IMG/VR virus record: IMGVR_UViG_3300006749_000012
Span: 1 to 64,000 of that record
Length of the DNA: 64,000 nucleotides
Origin: a virus
Reading direction: 5' to 3' (one strand)
The stretch's first letter is position 1. Every line of letters begins with the position of its first letter. Under the pieces are notes generated by a model. It ran no database searches, was not told the DNA's origin, and saw only the letters and a program-made list of their open reading frames with translations. Positions 7,525 through 14,860 of this stretch are shown piece after piece. The position numbers and the translations under genes are program-made.

Positions 7525-7731
7525 TTGAATGACTGGTGGGAAGAATTATTTAAGCAAATGCTCAAAGTCTCTTTGCACAATCTAATTAAAATTGAAGAAT
7601 TGCAAGATGGCTCAATAGAGGCAGCAACGCTCTTGATGGAAGCGGCTGATAATTACAACTTCCTCCAACAGGCTTATCACGATAAGTGTTCTCAGAGTAT
7701 ACATGTCGAGTTCATTCTCACCGATGGATGA
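7525..7731 (+). CDS. Small helical hypothetical protein
   Basis: TTG at 7525 follows AAGGTGA at the usual distance, giving 68 residues that start (M)NDWWEELFKQMLKVSLHN. The sequence is acidic and amphipathic, apparently all helical, without cysteines or membrane segments. DWWEELFKQMLK weakly echoes the AW..LLK tag. A GTG start at 7516 overlapping the previous stop is the alternative. The end overlaps the next gene by 29 bases in another frame. No function is recognised. Confidence 0.55.
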   Translation: MNDWWEELFKQMLKVSLHNLIKIEELQDGSIEAATLLMEAADNYNFLQQAYHDKCSQSIHVEFILTDG

Positions 7732-8671
7732 GGCATGGTCGTATTTACAAAGTAACGACAAGATTGAAAAATTAATCCCATTAGTTCCTTTAGCGATTGG
7801 AGCAGGTTTCGGTGCACTCGGTGCCTATACAGGTGCTGGTGGTAGATTTGAAGATGACGAGGGTAACTTTGATTTGAATTTTGGAGGTGAGGCGGGCTTT
7901 CAAGACCCAGTTACAGGTGGGATGCTTTTCGATGTAGGTGCTGGTGACTCTACCGCAGCGAGAATAGGAGGTGGTGCTTTTGGTGCATTACAAGCGTTTA
8001 ATCCGGCAACTGGAATCAAAGCCATAGGTGGTGGCATTAAAGGTTTAAGGTCTGCCTCTAAAGCAAAAAAAGCAGAGCAAGCAGTAAGAGCGGGGAAAGC
8101 AGCAGAACAGGCAGCGTTAGCGGCAGGTCGAAATGCATCTCAAGCAAAGCAAGCGGGAATTTTAGCAGAAGAAGCGATTCTTTATCCCGGTGTTCAAAAT
8201 GTCAAAGTTGCCCCCGGAGTAATTGATTCTACTAGACCGTTAGCAGCACGAGCCAAGGGTGCAGGAGGTGCAGCAGCCGATGCTACTGGTAGAGGATTGA
8301 CTCGTTTAGGCCAAAATCGCCTTGCTAGATTTGCAGGCAGGGCCGCTCAAGTATATGGTCAGGACCAACAGCACGGCTTTGGAGGAAAATTAGGAACATT
8401 AGCCGCTTCAATCATGGCACCTAAATTACCTGATGCAAATGTAAATACTGGTGGATTTGGAACTGTTCAAGGTAGCGGCTCCTCAAACCCAAGTGGTTTT
8501 GGTGCCACAGGCTCAGGCTCAGGTAGGTTTGGAGCGGCTAATAACATGAACAACTTGTCCGCTCAATTTAGCAATAGGACCGCAGGACAAGAAATATTCA
8601 ACCCCGACGCTTTTAGAGGAAATAGGAGAGCAGTGGCGTTTGAACGTCAAAAAGAATTTGGCGGATTATGA
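7703..8671 (+). CDS. Tag-bearing Ala/Gly-rich protein, possible membrane-active virion protein
   Basis: A 322-residue protein whose N-terminus FSPMDEAWSYLQSND (residues 5-19) is a clear copy of the PMDxAWxxL tag. A hydrophobic, glycine-rich stretch follows (LIPLVPLAIGAGFGALGAYT, about 24-43). Residues 95-150 are an Ala/Lys-rich helix (SKAKKAEQAVRAGKAAEQAA). The C-terminal third is Gly/Ser/Asn-rich and disordered. Glycine-zipper plus Ala-rich helices are seen in phage ejection or penetration proteins, so a role in DNA delivery is possible; no family is recognised. There is no strong ribosome site before ATG 7703; ATG 7727 would remove part of the tag. Confidence 0.65.
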   Translation: MSSSFSPMDEAWSYLQSNDKIEKLIPLVPLAIGAGFGALGAYTGAGGRFEDDEGNFDLNFGGEAGFQDPVTGGMLFDVGAGDSTAARIGGGAFGALQAFNPATGIKAIGGGIKGLRSASKAKKAEQAVRAGKAAEQAALAAGRNASQAKQAGILAEEAILYPGVQNVKVAPGVIDSTRPLAARAKGAGGAAADATGRGLTRLGQNRLARFAGRAAQVYGQDQQHGFGGKLGTLAASIMAPKLPDANVNTGGFGTVQGSGSSNPSGFGATGSGSGRFGAANNMNNLSAQFSNRTAGQEIFNPDAFRGNRRAVAFERQKEFGGL

Positions 8672-8681
8672 AGGTGATAAT

Positions 8682-8888
8682 ATGTTTGTAAACAGAATTG
8701 GAAATGAAATAAAAAAAGAATTAGACGAAGTGACTCACAAAGCACACTGTATGGGTGATGCTGAGTCAAAGGCCGATGATAAGAAAAAACCTGCTCATGG
8801 TATGGTCATTGTCATTGGCTCAAAAGCAGGCCCCGGTCCTTCAAAGAACGGTAAGCGTGAAAAGAAAGATTCTGAAAAGAAAGATTAA
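8682..8888 (+). CDS. Small charged protein with VIVIGSKAGPGPS motif
   Basis: ATG 8682 sits three bases after GGTGAT, so this start is preferred over upstream in-frame codons. The 68-residue product is lysine- and aspartate-rich, with HGMVIVIGSKAGPGPSKNGK near the middle and a KKDSEKKD tail. I have seen GPGPS-type short proteins in other marine viruses but know no function. It contains one Cys only, so it is not a ribbon. It closes the first block; a hairpin and an AT-rich gap follow. Confidence 0.65.
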   Translation: MFVNRIGNEIKKELDEVTHKAHCMGDAESKADDKKKPAHGMVIVIGSKAGPGPSKNGKREKKDSEKKD

Positions 8889-8925
8889 GTCAATTTGAAG
8901 TTGAGTTAGACCTTCGGCCTCACTG

Positions 8926-8962
8926 GGTCGGAGGCGAAATTCCCTCTCGCACCTCCGGCCCG
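8926..8962 (+). terminator. GC-rich hairpin in the gap before the GTPase cassette
   Basis: GGGTCGGAGG (8926-8935) pairs with CCTCCGGCCC (8953-8962), nine Watson-Crick pairs and one G-T wobble, extended by CG/CG across a one-base bulge, with a loop of about 10 bases. It lies between two gene blocks. No long T run follows, so it is not a textbook terminator; an RNA-processing or regulatory hairpin is equally possible. Confidence 0.45.
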
Positions 8963-9042
8963 CCAAATTTAGTTATACTTAAATTAAGCAGGTAACTCTT
9001 TATTTAGGGTCGATTACTGCCTTCATCGAGAGGGATATTGAT
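8963..9042 (+). promoter_or_regulatory. AT-rich leader with possible archaeal promoter
   Basis: This gap follows the hairpin and precedes the GTPase cassette. TTATACTTAAATTA (8974-8987) is TATA-like, with a second TTTATTTA near 9000. If the host is archaeal, a promoter here would drive the cassette separately. GAGAGGGAT just before 9043 serves as ribosome site. This is pattern-level evidence only. Confidence 0.3.
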
Positions 9043-9606
9043 ATGAGTAGTTTAGAAGCACCTCGTGAACATGACCAAGCAGAAATCCGTTTGATGGGTC
9101 TGATATTGACTCAAGCGGTGTCGATAGGTATAGCAATTGCTATATTTGATGCAGAACTTTGGATTGATTTAGACGACCCAACCGTTAATGGAGTGACCTA
9201 TGCAATGGCAGCGTTCGCTGTTCAAGGTCTAGCGTATTATCTTTTCAAAATGTTTTTCCAACAAGGTATGGACGAAAGAGCAAGGATGGCTGCACAAGAA
9301 CGGCAGAGAAGAAATCGATACAGAAGTATGGAATTTACTTTTGACCAACGTCGCCAAGACATGGAAATGAGGATGCAAGAAGCACAGTTAGAGGCTGAGT
9401 TGAACTGGATGCAAAAACACCCCGGTCAAACACCACCTTGGATAGAGGCTAGAATGTATAACGGAAGCACTTCTACCGCAGACTTCATACCTACTGACAT
9501 TAAGCCAAAAGAACCCCTTAGCCTTGGTTTGGACTTTTCGGAAGAAACCCCGTTGAAATTAGACGGGACTCCTGATAAGAGGTATCAAAAGAAAAAAAAG
9601 GAGTGA
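9043..9606 (+). CDS. Two-pass membrane protein of the GTPase cassette
   Basis: A 187-residue protein with two hydrophobic segments, about residues 17-36 (LMGLILTQAVSIGIAIAIF) and 52-72 (VTYAMAAFAVQGLAYYLFKM), followed by an Arg/Gln/Met-rich helical region (about 80-125) that reads as a coiled coil. The hydrophilic C-terminus ends in a KKKKE tail. No family is recognised. It is the first gene of a compact run with a second membrane protein and a Ras/Arf-like GTPase, suggesting that the three act at one membrane; the coiled coil would face the cytoplasm if the termini do. Confidence 0.7.
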   Translation: MSSLEAPREHDQAEIRLMGLILTQAVSIGIAIAIFDAELWIDLDDPTVNGVTYAMAAFAVQGLAYYLFKMFFQQGMDERARMAAQERQRRNRYRSMEFTFDQRRQDMEMRMQEAQLEAELNWMQKHPGQTPPWIEARMYNGSTSTADFIPTDIKPKEPLSLGLDFSEETPLKLDGTPDKRYQKKKKE

Positions 9607-9612
9607 AGTCGA

Positions 9613-9861
9613 GTGGGTCGGATATTCAAAACACCTTCTGATGATGCAGTTGAAGAAACTCTGAGAAGTATGCATATCGCTAACACGGTAGATGTAGCAT
9701 ACGAAAGAGCAGTGGGCTGGATAAAAGTTGTAATATTTTCTTTAATCACAGCATTTGTCATTAGTGCTTTTGAATTTTATACAGATTGGAATCTTTGGGA
9801 AGTTTCAGGAAACTGGTTAAAAGACACTTTGTCTTCTTGGGCAGACTCTATCTTTGATTAG
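9613..9861 (+). CDS. Single-pass membrane protein of the GTPase cassette (GTG start)
   Basis: GTG at 9613 follows GGAGTGA. The 82-residue product has a soluble N-terminus (about 1-38) and one hydrophobic segment at about residues 39-58 (VVIFSLITAFVISAFEFY), then a tryptophan-rich amphipathic tail (WNLWEVSGNWLKDTLSSWAD) that could lie on a membrane face. No family is recognised. It ends nine bases before the GTPase start, so the two are almost certainly cotranslated. Confidence 0.65.
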   Translation: MGRIFKTPSDDAVEETLRSMHIANTVDVAYERAVGWIKVVIFSLITAFVISAFEFYTDWNLWEVSGNWLKDTLSSWADSIFD

Positions 9862-9869
9862 GTGATATT

Positions 9870-10589
9870 ATGGGCGCAATGGCTGGCTCCGCATTAGTAG
9901 GAGGGATGGTGTTCGCTCGTGAACTTTGGCATTACTTCGTTCCTAGGAAAATTGGAATTTATGGACCTACAACAGTTGGAAAAACTACCTTAGATAGGTA
10001 TATGACAACGCCCGGCGAAATGGAAGATATACCGCTGAATCAACGAACTAAACATTTCAAAGTGCCGGGTATGAATCGGTTTATGTTACCAAGACCTAGT
10101 AGGAAAAGAGTTTCTTACAAAGGTGATACTAGAGTCGTTTATTCTGCCGATATAGGTGGAGAAGAAAGATTTTGGAATCTTTGGTTAGACGATATGGTCA
10201 ATCGACAAGTTGAGGCTGTGATATTTTTGTTTGACCACAAGTGTAACGAAGGCGGTGATGCTGCTATTCAAGCCGTAGGCGGATTCAAATATTTAGTAGA
10301 CTCGATAATTCATAGACAGTATCGCTATCGCAAATTCAGGTCTTGGTTCAAGGGTAAGAAGTATTGTCCAAAAGTCATCATGTTAGTTGCTAATAAAGCA
10401 GACCAGTGGTGGGATGAACAAGCGAATATATTGTGGCAGCAACAAAGATTGGGTGAACATAAAATGTTTGACCCATTCAGAGAAGATTTGATAAGGTTGC
10501 AGAAAGCAGGAGTGCCTACTAAAAGAGGTATGATGGCTACTAAAATTGGTTGGAATGTAGAGAATACAATGCTGGATTTATTAGTATAG
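9870..10589 (+). CDS. Ras/Arf-like small GTPase
   Basis: A 239-residue P-loop GTPase. G1 is GPTTVGKTT (residues 32-40), G3 is DIGGEER (94-100) and G4 is NKAD (175-178). The WDxGG-like G3 is closest to Arf/SRPRB-type GTPases, but the residue after GG, Gln in most Ras and Arf proteins, is Glu98, so intrinsic hydrolysis may be altered. The first 27 residues are hydrophobic (GAMAGSALVGGMVF) and could anchor it to a membrane. A basic insert lies before G4 (RYRKFRSWFKGKK). GGTGAT precedes the ATG. Small GTPases are rare in tailed viruses. The neighbours, three membrane proteins and a zinc protein, suggest a membrane-associated switch. The GTPase fold is well supported; the process it controls is unknown. 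Confidence 0.85.
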   Translation: MGAMAGSALVGGMVFARELWHYFVPRKIGIYGPTTVGKTTLDRYMTTPGEMEDIPLNQRTKHFKVPGMNRFMLPRPSRKRVSYKGDTRVVYSADIGGEERFWNLWLDDMVNRQVEAVIFLFDHKCNEGGDAAIQAVGGFKYLVDSIIHRQYRYRKFRSWFKGKKYCPKVIMLVANKADQWWDEQANILWQQQRLGEHKMFDPFREDLIRLQKAGVPTKRGMMATKIGWNVENTMLDLLV

Positions 10590-10595
10590 GTGATT

Positions 10596-11582
10596 ATGAT
10601 GAGATGGAGATATGGACAGGTGCCACAAAGTGATGTCAATTTGGCTAATATGAGTCAAGCGCACTTGATGGCTTTAGGGCAACAGGGTAATACTAATCAC
10701 GAACAGTTGTTAGAAATGCAATCGGCTCAGCAGGGTATGAAACAAGTAGCAGAGAAGAAAAACTTAGAAGTTCCTAAAGTTAATTTTTACCCCAGTAGAC
10801 ATCCTGACCCAAGAAAAGCAAGAAAGCAAGACATAAAGCAGGCTAGAAAGTTGTTGACTCCTACAAAGCGAGCATGGTATAATCCACTTAGGTGGGTTTG
10901 GGGTCGCAAATACAGATATAATCGACAGTCAAATCTTTGTGTTATAGACGGATGTAACTGTGAGGAGTTAATCAAGTATGACAACTTGTATGCTAAAATA
11001 TGTGATGAAGAAACAAGTGAAAGTTTGTGGGATTTGTATTGGAGGAACCCAGTGACAAAGACTCCCGAACCGTTTGTAGCAAGAGAGCAAGTCACTAATG
11101 GTAGAAAGATGAAGGGGACTTATTGCCCTGAACACTTACATCTCTATCATTTACTGTGTAAGTGGGAGGCAGAGGCTGATAAAGACCACAGTAAGACTAG
11201 AATGGGCATGAAAGAAATGGTAAAGAAAGGAGTAAGCACTATTGCTGTCCCTGTTTCGATTATTAGGAAAAAAGACAACACGCCTGAATTTCTGAAAAAG
11301 TATGAGCCTTTCTTTATTGAATTGGAAAAAGACTCAAAGTCTCAAAAGGGAATTAGTTTACTTCATTACAAAAACCCTGAAACTGGAATTAATGACGTAA
11401 CTATGATTGTGTTTGATTTGAGGCTTTTCCAAACAGAAATGCTTTCAGCGACACCTACTGTTGCAGATGCAATTGCTAACTTAGGTATATTACAACTACC
11501 TACTAATAGTCCAATCGATACCAATGAGGTTATCAATCAGAGTGGCTTGCCCCAAGTAGAGCAAGGTATGTTTTCACAGTGA
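10596..11582 (+). CDS. Zinc-binding protein of the GTPase cassette
   Basis: ATG 10596 follows AGGTGATT directly. The 328-residue protein has a Gln-rich N-terminus, a basic Trp/Tyr-rich segment (about 95-120, KRAWYNPLRWVWGRKYRYN), then a cysteine group CVIDGCNC with later Cys and a YCPEHLHLYHLLC segment (about 125-195) that probably bind zinc. The C-terminal half (about 210-300) looks like a mixed alpha/beta domain (VSTIAVPVSIIRKKD, VTMIVFDLRLFQ). No known family. Its position directly after the GTPase makes it a candidate effector or regulator; this is inference from order only. Confidence 0.65.
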   Translation: MMRWRYGQVPQSDVNLANMSQAHLMALGQQGNTNHEQLLEMQSAQQGMKQVAEKKNLEVPKVNFYPSRHPDPRKARKQDIKQARKLLTPTKRAWYNPLRWVWGRKYRYNRQSNLCVIDGCNCEELIKYDNLYAKICDEETSESLWDLYWRNPVTKTPEPFVAREQVTNGRKMKGTYCPEHLHLYHLLCKWEAEADKDHSKTRMGMKEMVKKGVSTIAVPVSIIRKKDNTPEFLKKYEPFFIELEKDSKSQKGISLLHYKNPETGINDVTMIVFDLRLFQTEMLSATPTVADAIANLGILQLPTNSPIDTNEVINQSGLPQVEQGMFSQ

Positions 11583-11592
11583 GGGATTTGAA

Positions 11593-12216
11593 ATGTTCAA
11601 CAATAATAACACCAATGGAGCGTTAAACTTAGGAGCGACTTCTCCTCAGCCAGCACAGACTAATCCATTTGCCAATCAAAATGGCATGATGCAACAAGCA
11701 AGTCAGAATCCATTCATGACAGGTATGATGGGAGGAGCAGGTATGCAGTCCAATATGATGGGGCAGCAACCGATTGCACCACCATCAGAAATGGATATTC
11801 ATTTGGCTTTGATGAAAACACTAGCACCTATTGACAGATTTATTGCAGGTGGGCAAATGGGTGTTTTACTTCAAATGCTGAATGACTTAGTTTCTTTTTC
11901 AGTTATTGAAATATTGAAAAATGCAACCTTTGTAATCAATGAAGATGACGGCACTATGAAAATGGACATTACATCTCTACCAAGTAATCTCCAAACTATG
12001 AGTGCAGAAAACGTCACAGGTCAATTTAACAGTTTACAAATGACAAGTCAAAGTAATATACAAAATGCAGAAATGCAACAGCAGCAAATCGCTGCGTTCG
12101 CTCAACAATCTATGATGGGTGGAGCATTGAATGCCGCACTACAAGATGATGGTTTCATGAATAAAGCAGGTAATGCTGCCGGAAGTTTCATGGGTAAATT
12201 TATGGGGATGAGATGA
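11593..12216 (+). CDS. Gln/Met/Asn-rich protein of the GTPase cassette
   Basis: A 207-residue protein. The first 60 residues are low complexity (Asn, Gln, Gly, Met). The middle (about 65-115, EMDIHLALMKTLAPIDRFIA and VLLQMLNDLVSF) is helical and compact. The C-terminus is Gln/Met-rich again and ends GKFMGMR. Composition suggests flexible arms around a small helical core, perhaps oligomeric. No cysteines, no long membrane segment and no family. The ribosome site is GAGGGA. Its stop overlaps the next start (ATGATGA), so the two products are probably made together. Confidence 0.6.
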   Translation: MFNNNNTNGALNLGATSPQPAQTNPFANQNGMMQQASQNPFMTGMMGGAGMQSNMMGQQPIAPPSEMDIHLALMKTLAPIDRFIAGGQMGVLLQMLNDLVSFSVIEILKNATFVINEDDGTMKMDITSLPSNLQTMSAENVTGQFNSLQMTSQSNIQNAEMQQQQIAAFAQQSMMGGALNAALQDDGFMNKAGNAAGSFMGKFMGMR

Positions 12217-12458
12217 TGGTAAAAAGTGAGCCTTTCTTAGGTTTTTCAACGACAGCGATGGAGATATTTGCACCAGTAAAAAGTGTTATTGTAGATATGG
12301 TGATGGTCCAATTATTGGCTATCATAGTAACTCTAGGCTTAGTGCTGATTACAGGCGGTGACAACTTAAATAGCGAAACAATGGCTTACTTAGTCGCTGG
12401 TTTGTTCGGCGCTTTCTTTATGCTTGGTGGCATTTATTCCCGAATATCCGACATTTAG
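12213..12458 (+). CDS. Small two-pass membrane protein closing the GTPase cassette
   Basis: An 81-residue protein with two hydrophobic segments, about 20-46 (VKSVIVDMVMVQLLAIIVTL onward) and 56-76 (MAYLVAGLFGAFFMLGGIY). Start is ATG 12213 or ATG 12216, both overlapping the previous stop. A two-helix hairpin of this size can be a holin, but the gene sits with the GTPase group and no endolysin is in view, so I do not call it one. Its last 69 bases overlap a convincing zinc-ribbon gene on the opposite strand, a tail-to-tail arrangement. Confidence 0.6.
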   Translation: MMVKSEPFLGFSTTAMEIFAPVKSVIVDMVMVQLLAIIVTLGLVLITGGDNLNSETMAYLVAGLFGAFFMLGGIYSRISDI

Positions 12459-12761
12459 GTGAGTTCCCCATTTACCAAGAGGGCATTGACTAGATGTCAG
12501 TGAAGTCTTAACTCGCATCTGACAGCCGCATTCGGTGCATCGGTTACTTCTGTGTTCCCAACTAGGACATACCATACACATGTCCATTCTTAATCGTTTG
12601 ACATCATCGGGCACAAACCTTCTCATCACTATGTCTCTACCTGCTTTAGCCAAGTCTTTCGCAGTATTTACTGATACTGGAACGCCCATTATTTTAGGCT
12701 GTATTCTTGGCAGTTTCATGTTCACTCGGTTAAGGTAATCATTCAAAAGGGTTATTGGCAT
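12390..12761 (-). CDS. Zinc-ribbon protein on the opposite strand (CxxC...CxxCGC...CPLGKW)
   Basis: Reading on the minus strand, GAGGAG lies five bases before ATG (12761), and the 123-residue product contains CMVCPSW, RCTECGCQM, a lysine after it and CPLGKWG. This cysteine order is a well-known short phage zinc-ribbon family of unknown function, so this strand is the coding one here, and the 67-residue + strand frame at 12535-12738 is its shadow. An in-frame TTG at 12764 is an alternative start. The N-terminus (LLNDYLNRVNMKLPRI) is basic. It is the only convincing minus-strand gene in the window; it begins 19 bases from the terminase small subunit gene, head to head. Its last 23 codons overlap the 3' end of the membrane-protein gene. 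Confidence 0.75.
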   Translation of the reverse strand: MPITLLNDYLNRVNMKLPRIQPKIMGVPVSVNTAKDLAKAGRDIVMRRFVPDDVKRLRMDMCMVCPSWEHRSNRCTECGCQMRVKTSLTSSQCPLGKWGTHLNVGYSGINATKHKESAEQTSD

Positions 12762-12780
12762 CAATCTCCTCGGATTCGTT

Positions 12781-13482
12781 ATGGCGGAAGGTCGTCAGAC
12801 AAAGCGTTCTTGTCCTTTTTGTCAACATGGCGATAGAGATGCGCTGGAACAAGACATAGTTGATGGTATTTGCAATCCTCAAATCCTAGACAAAGATATG
12901 GGTTGGAGAGCGAATACTGCTGAGCGACACATGAAGAACCATGCAGGTGATTATCATGCAGGTGCAAATCATTCTTGCGTAGTCTGCACCAGTGATGACA
13001 GGCGTGCTTTGGAAGTTGCTTACTTTGAAGGAGAGCGCACGAGTGAGAGTATTGCTGATGAACTAGATTGTAGCGAAGAATTAGTATATAGACACATGAA
13101 GCACCACTTCCAACCACTTGTAAAGAAAAGTTCTGCTGCTATTGTAGCAATAAAGGTTGGAGAAGAAGTTGACATTCTTAGAGGCAATGTCCAAAACTTA
13201 AATGGAAAACTTGCTCAGTTCATGGCAGAGTCTAATGTTCATGACGATGGGGTTATTTCGGATATGGTTAGGCTACACAAAGAAGTTAGAGAGACTCTGA
13301 AAGACCTCACCAATTACAGAGAGAAGTGGGCAGAGCCGACTACTAATGTCGCTAATAATACTATTAACGTCCTGAAACTTGAATTAGGTAAAGAGAGTCC
13401 CGATGTTTGGAAGCGAGTCAAGGCTAGCCTCCTCTCTCAGGCAGACGGTAAGGTAGACGAGGATATTCTTGATATTTTGTGA
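12781..13482 (+). CDS. terS: Putative terminase small subunit with two zinc-HTH repeats
   Basis: A 233-residue protein with two tandem units of the form CxxC-DRxALE-helix-RHMKxH: CPFC (residues about 11-14) to ERHMKNH, and CVVC (about 66-69) to YRHMKHH. Each combines a CCHH-like zinc site with a helix-turn-helix (second: SESIADELDCSEELVYRHMK). The C-terminal half is a helical segment (VDILRGNVQNLNGKLAQFM, then KEVRETLKDLTNYREKW), fit for oligomerisation. A zinc-HTH DNA-binding protein upstream of the large terminase subunit is the usual form of a small subunit, which recognises the packaging site and feeds DNA to the motor. The large subunit is 5 kb away rather than adjacent, so a transcription regulator remains possible. 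Confidence 0.65.
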   Translation: MAEGRQTKRSCPFCQHGDRDALEQDIVDGICNPQILDKDMGWRANTAERHMKNHAGDYHAGANHSCVVCTSDDRRALEVAYFEGERTSESIADELDCSEELVYRHMKHHFQPLVKKSSAAIVAIKVGEEVDILRGNVQNLNGKLAQFMAESNVHDDGVISDMVRLHKEVRETLKDLTNYREKWAEPTTNVANNTINVLKLELGKESPDVWKRVKASLLSQADGKVDEDILDIL

Positions 13483-13492
13483 GGTTTAAATT

Positions 13493-14860
13493 ATGCCAAG
13501 AACACCCACCGGCTCTGATACTCGGATGTATAGTCCGAGAAGCGAGTCAAACTTAGGTTATTCTAAGGATGATGACGCTTATGCCTATGGGCAAGGTGAC
13601 CCTGAACAACGAGAGTTGATGCGTGATAAGAAGCAGTCTGAAAAAGAGCAACAGACTTACATAGCGGATTTGCCTCATTTGCAAATATCTATACCTAAAA
13701 CAGCACCTTCAACACCTCCGATGATGCCGGAAGAAGAAGAAGAAGAACCTATGATGGATAATCAATTCAATGAAGGTCAGCAGTTTGGTGCTATGACAGG
13801 CATGCCCGATACAGGTAACTTGAGTATCGGTAACGCAACAGGGACAATGCCAGCACCGGGCGGTATGCTTGCTACCGGAGAGCCGATGAATGACGCTTGG
13901 TCTACTTTGATGAAAGAAGATGAAGATGTCGAAGAAGATGAAGATGATGAAATACCTGATAGAAGGTTTAACAAAAAGCCTCCTATCGATATGAATGCAG
14001 AAATCAACAGACTTAGGAGACTGGCTGCCGAACCTGTAATAGAAATGAGAGAAAATGAGCAAAGAGAGGAAATGATTAGACCCACTGCTCACGGCAATCC
14101 TGACTATTTTAGACAAAGCGAGCCGATGGATAATGCTTGGTCTACTCTTATGAAAGCCCGACTTGACAAAGTTAAGGGTGCTAAAGACAAATCATGGAAG
14201 CAGACTCAATTTGAGATTCAACCGGGCGGCTCGGACATCACTACTGCTAACACTCGCAGAGCAAAATTGCAATCAAGATTCTTACAACCCCACAAAAAAC
14301 GAGGCGTCGACCTAGCACCGTTAAGTGTTCATCGAACTCACTTAGGTATAGAGACTAAGCAACCTCAGAGGCTGTTCCCTCGTGATTATGGTCATCAGAT
14401 GGCTACACAGGCTCGTAGAAAATTGATGGGCAACGTGCCTCAGATACCAGCAGGTCACGGTCTTGGACCTGAACAGGCTTACAACCCGAAGTCACCTAAG
14501 CAATCTTCTTCTAAGGGACTATCGCTAACTGAGCCAAGAACTATTCGTGAAAGGGGTAAATCATTCGCTAAGTCCGTCAAAGAAGATTTGGAAGAAATAT
14601 CAAAAAGAGCAGACTATATGCAATTTACTCAAATGCGAAGACTACTTCGCAGACTAAAAGAACTAGCAGAAAAGAACGAGCGCAGACTCAAATCGAAGGA
14701 ACAAAGCGGTCACGGTAACAATCGTGAAGCCGGACACCGTGAGGCTCAAAATAGCACTACTAAACCTGAAGGTGCTACTGAGAACCTTGAAGATGACCCA
14801 AAAAATTGGGGCGCTCCTTCTACTCTTTTCGCTGCTAGAGGTAGCGGGAGGGTAGGCTGA
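13493..14860 (+). CDS. Tag-bearing disordered protein, two AWSTLMK tags
   Basis: A 455-residue protein, acidic then basic, largely disordered. It holds two near-identical tags, GEPMNDAWSTLMKED (near residues 129-143) and SEPMDNAWSTLMKAR (near 210-224). The sequence before each is Pro/Gly/Asn-rich, and after the second it turns basic. A coiled coil lies at about 360-410 (SVKEDLEEISKRADYMQFTQ through LAEKNERRLKSKEQ). The C-terminus is low complexity. The two tags differ at many synonymous positions, so selection acts on the peptide. Function unknown; a scaffold or adaptor that binds the tag receptor twice is conceivable. The next gene overlaps by TGATG. Confidence 0.7.
   Translation: MPRTPTGSDTRMYSPRSESNLGYSKDDDAYAYGQGDPEQRELMRDKKQSEKEQQTYIADLPHLQISIPKTAPSTPPMMPEEEEEEPMMDNQFNEGQQFGAMTGMPDTGNLSIGNATGTMPAPGGMLATGEPMNDAWSTLMKEDEDVEEDEDDEIPDRRFNKKPPIDMNAEINRLRRLAAEPVIEMRENEQREEMIRPTAHGNPDYFRQSEPMDNAWSTLMKARLDKVKGAKDKSWKQTQFEIQPGGSDITTANTRRAKLQSRFLQPHKKRGVDLAPLSVHRTHLGIETKQPQRLFPRDYGHQMATQARRKLMGNVPQIPAGHGLGPEQAYNPKSPKQSSSKGLSLTEPRTIRERGKSFAKSVKEDLEEISKRADYMQFTQMRRLLRRLKELAEKNERRLKSKEQSGHGNNREAGHREAQNSTTKPEGATENLEDDPKNWGAPSTLFAARGSGRVG

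Noticed and set aside
8911-8966. tRNA-like 3' half (GCGAAATTCCC... GGCCCGCCA)
   Set aside because: The T-loop and acceptor stems do not form properly and no D or anticodon arm fits upstream; it reads as a simple hairpin.
12213-12458. Holin
   Set aside because: Two short membrane helices fit, but no endolysin or spanin is nearby and the gene belongs to the GTPase cassette by spacing.
12535-12738. 67-residue + strand frame
   Set aside because: It lies exactly opposite the zinc-ribbon gene at 12390-12761, has no ribosome site and no recognisable pattern.
13709-14116. Minus-strand frames of over 100 residues inside the tag-bearing protein gene
   Set aside because: They mirror acidic GAA/GAT-rich codons of the + strand, giving Phe/Ser/Ile-rich nonsense; no ribosome site.
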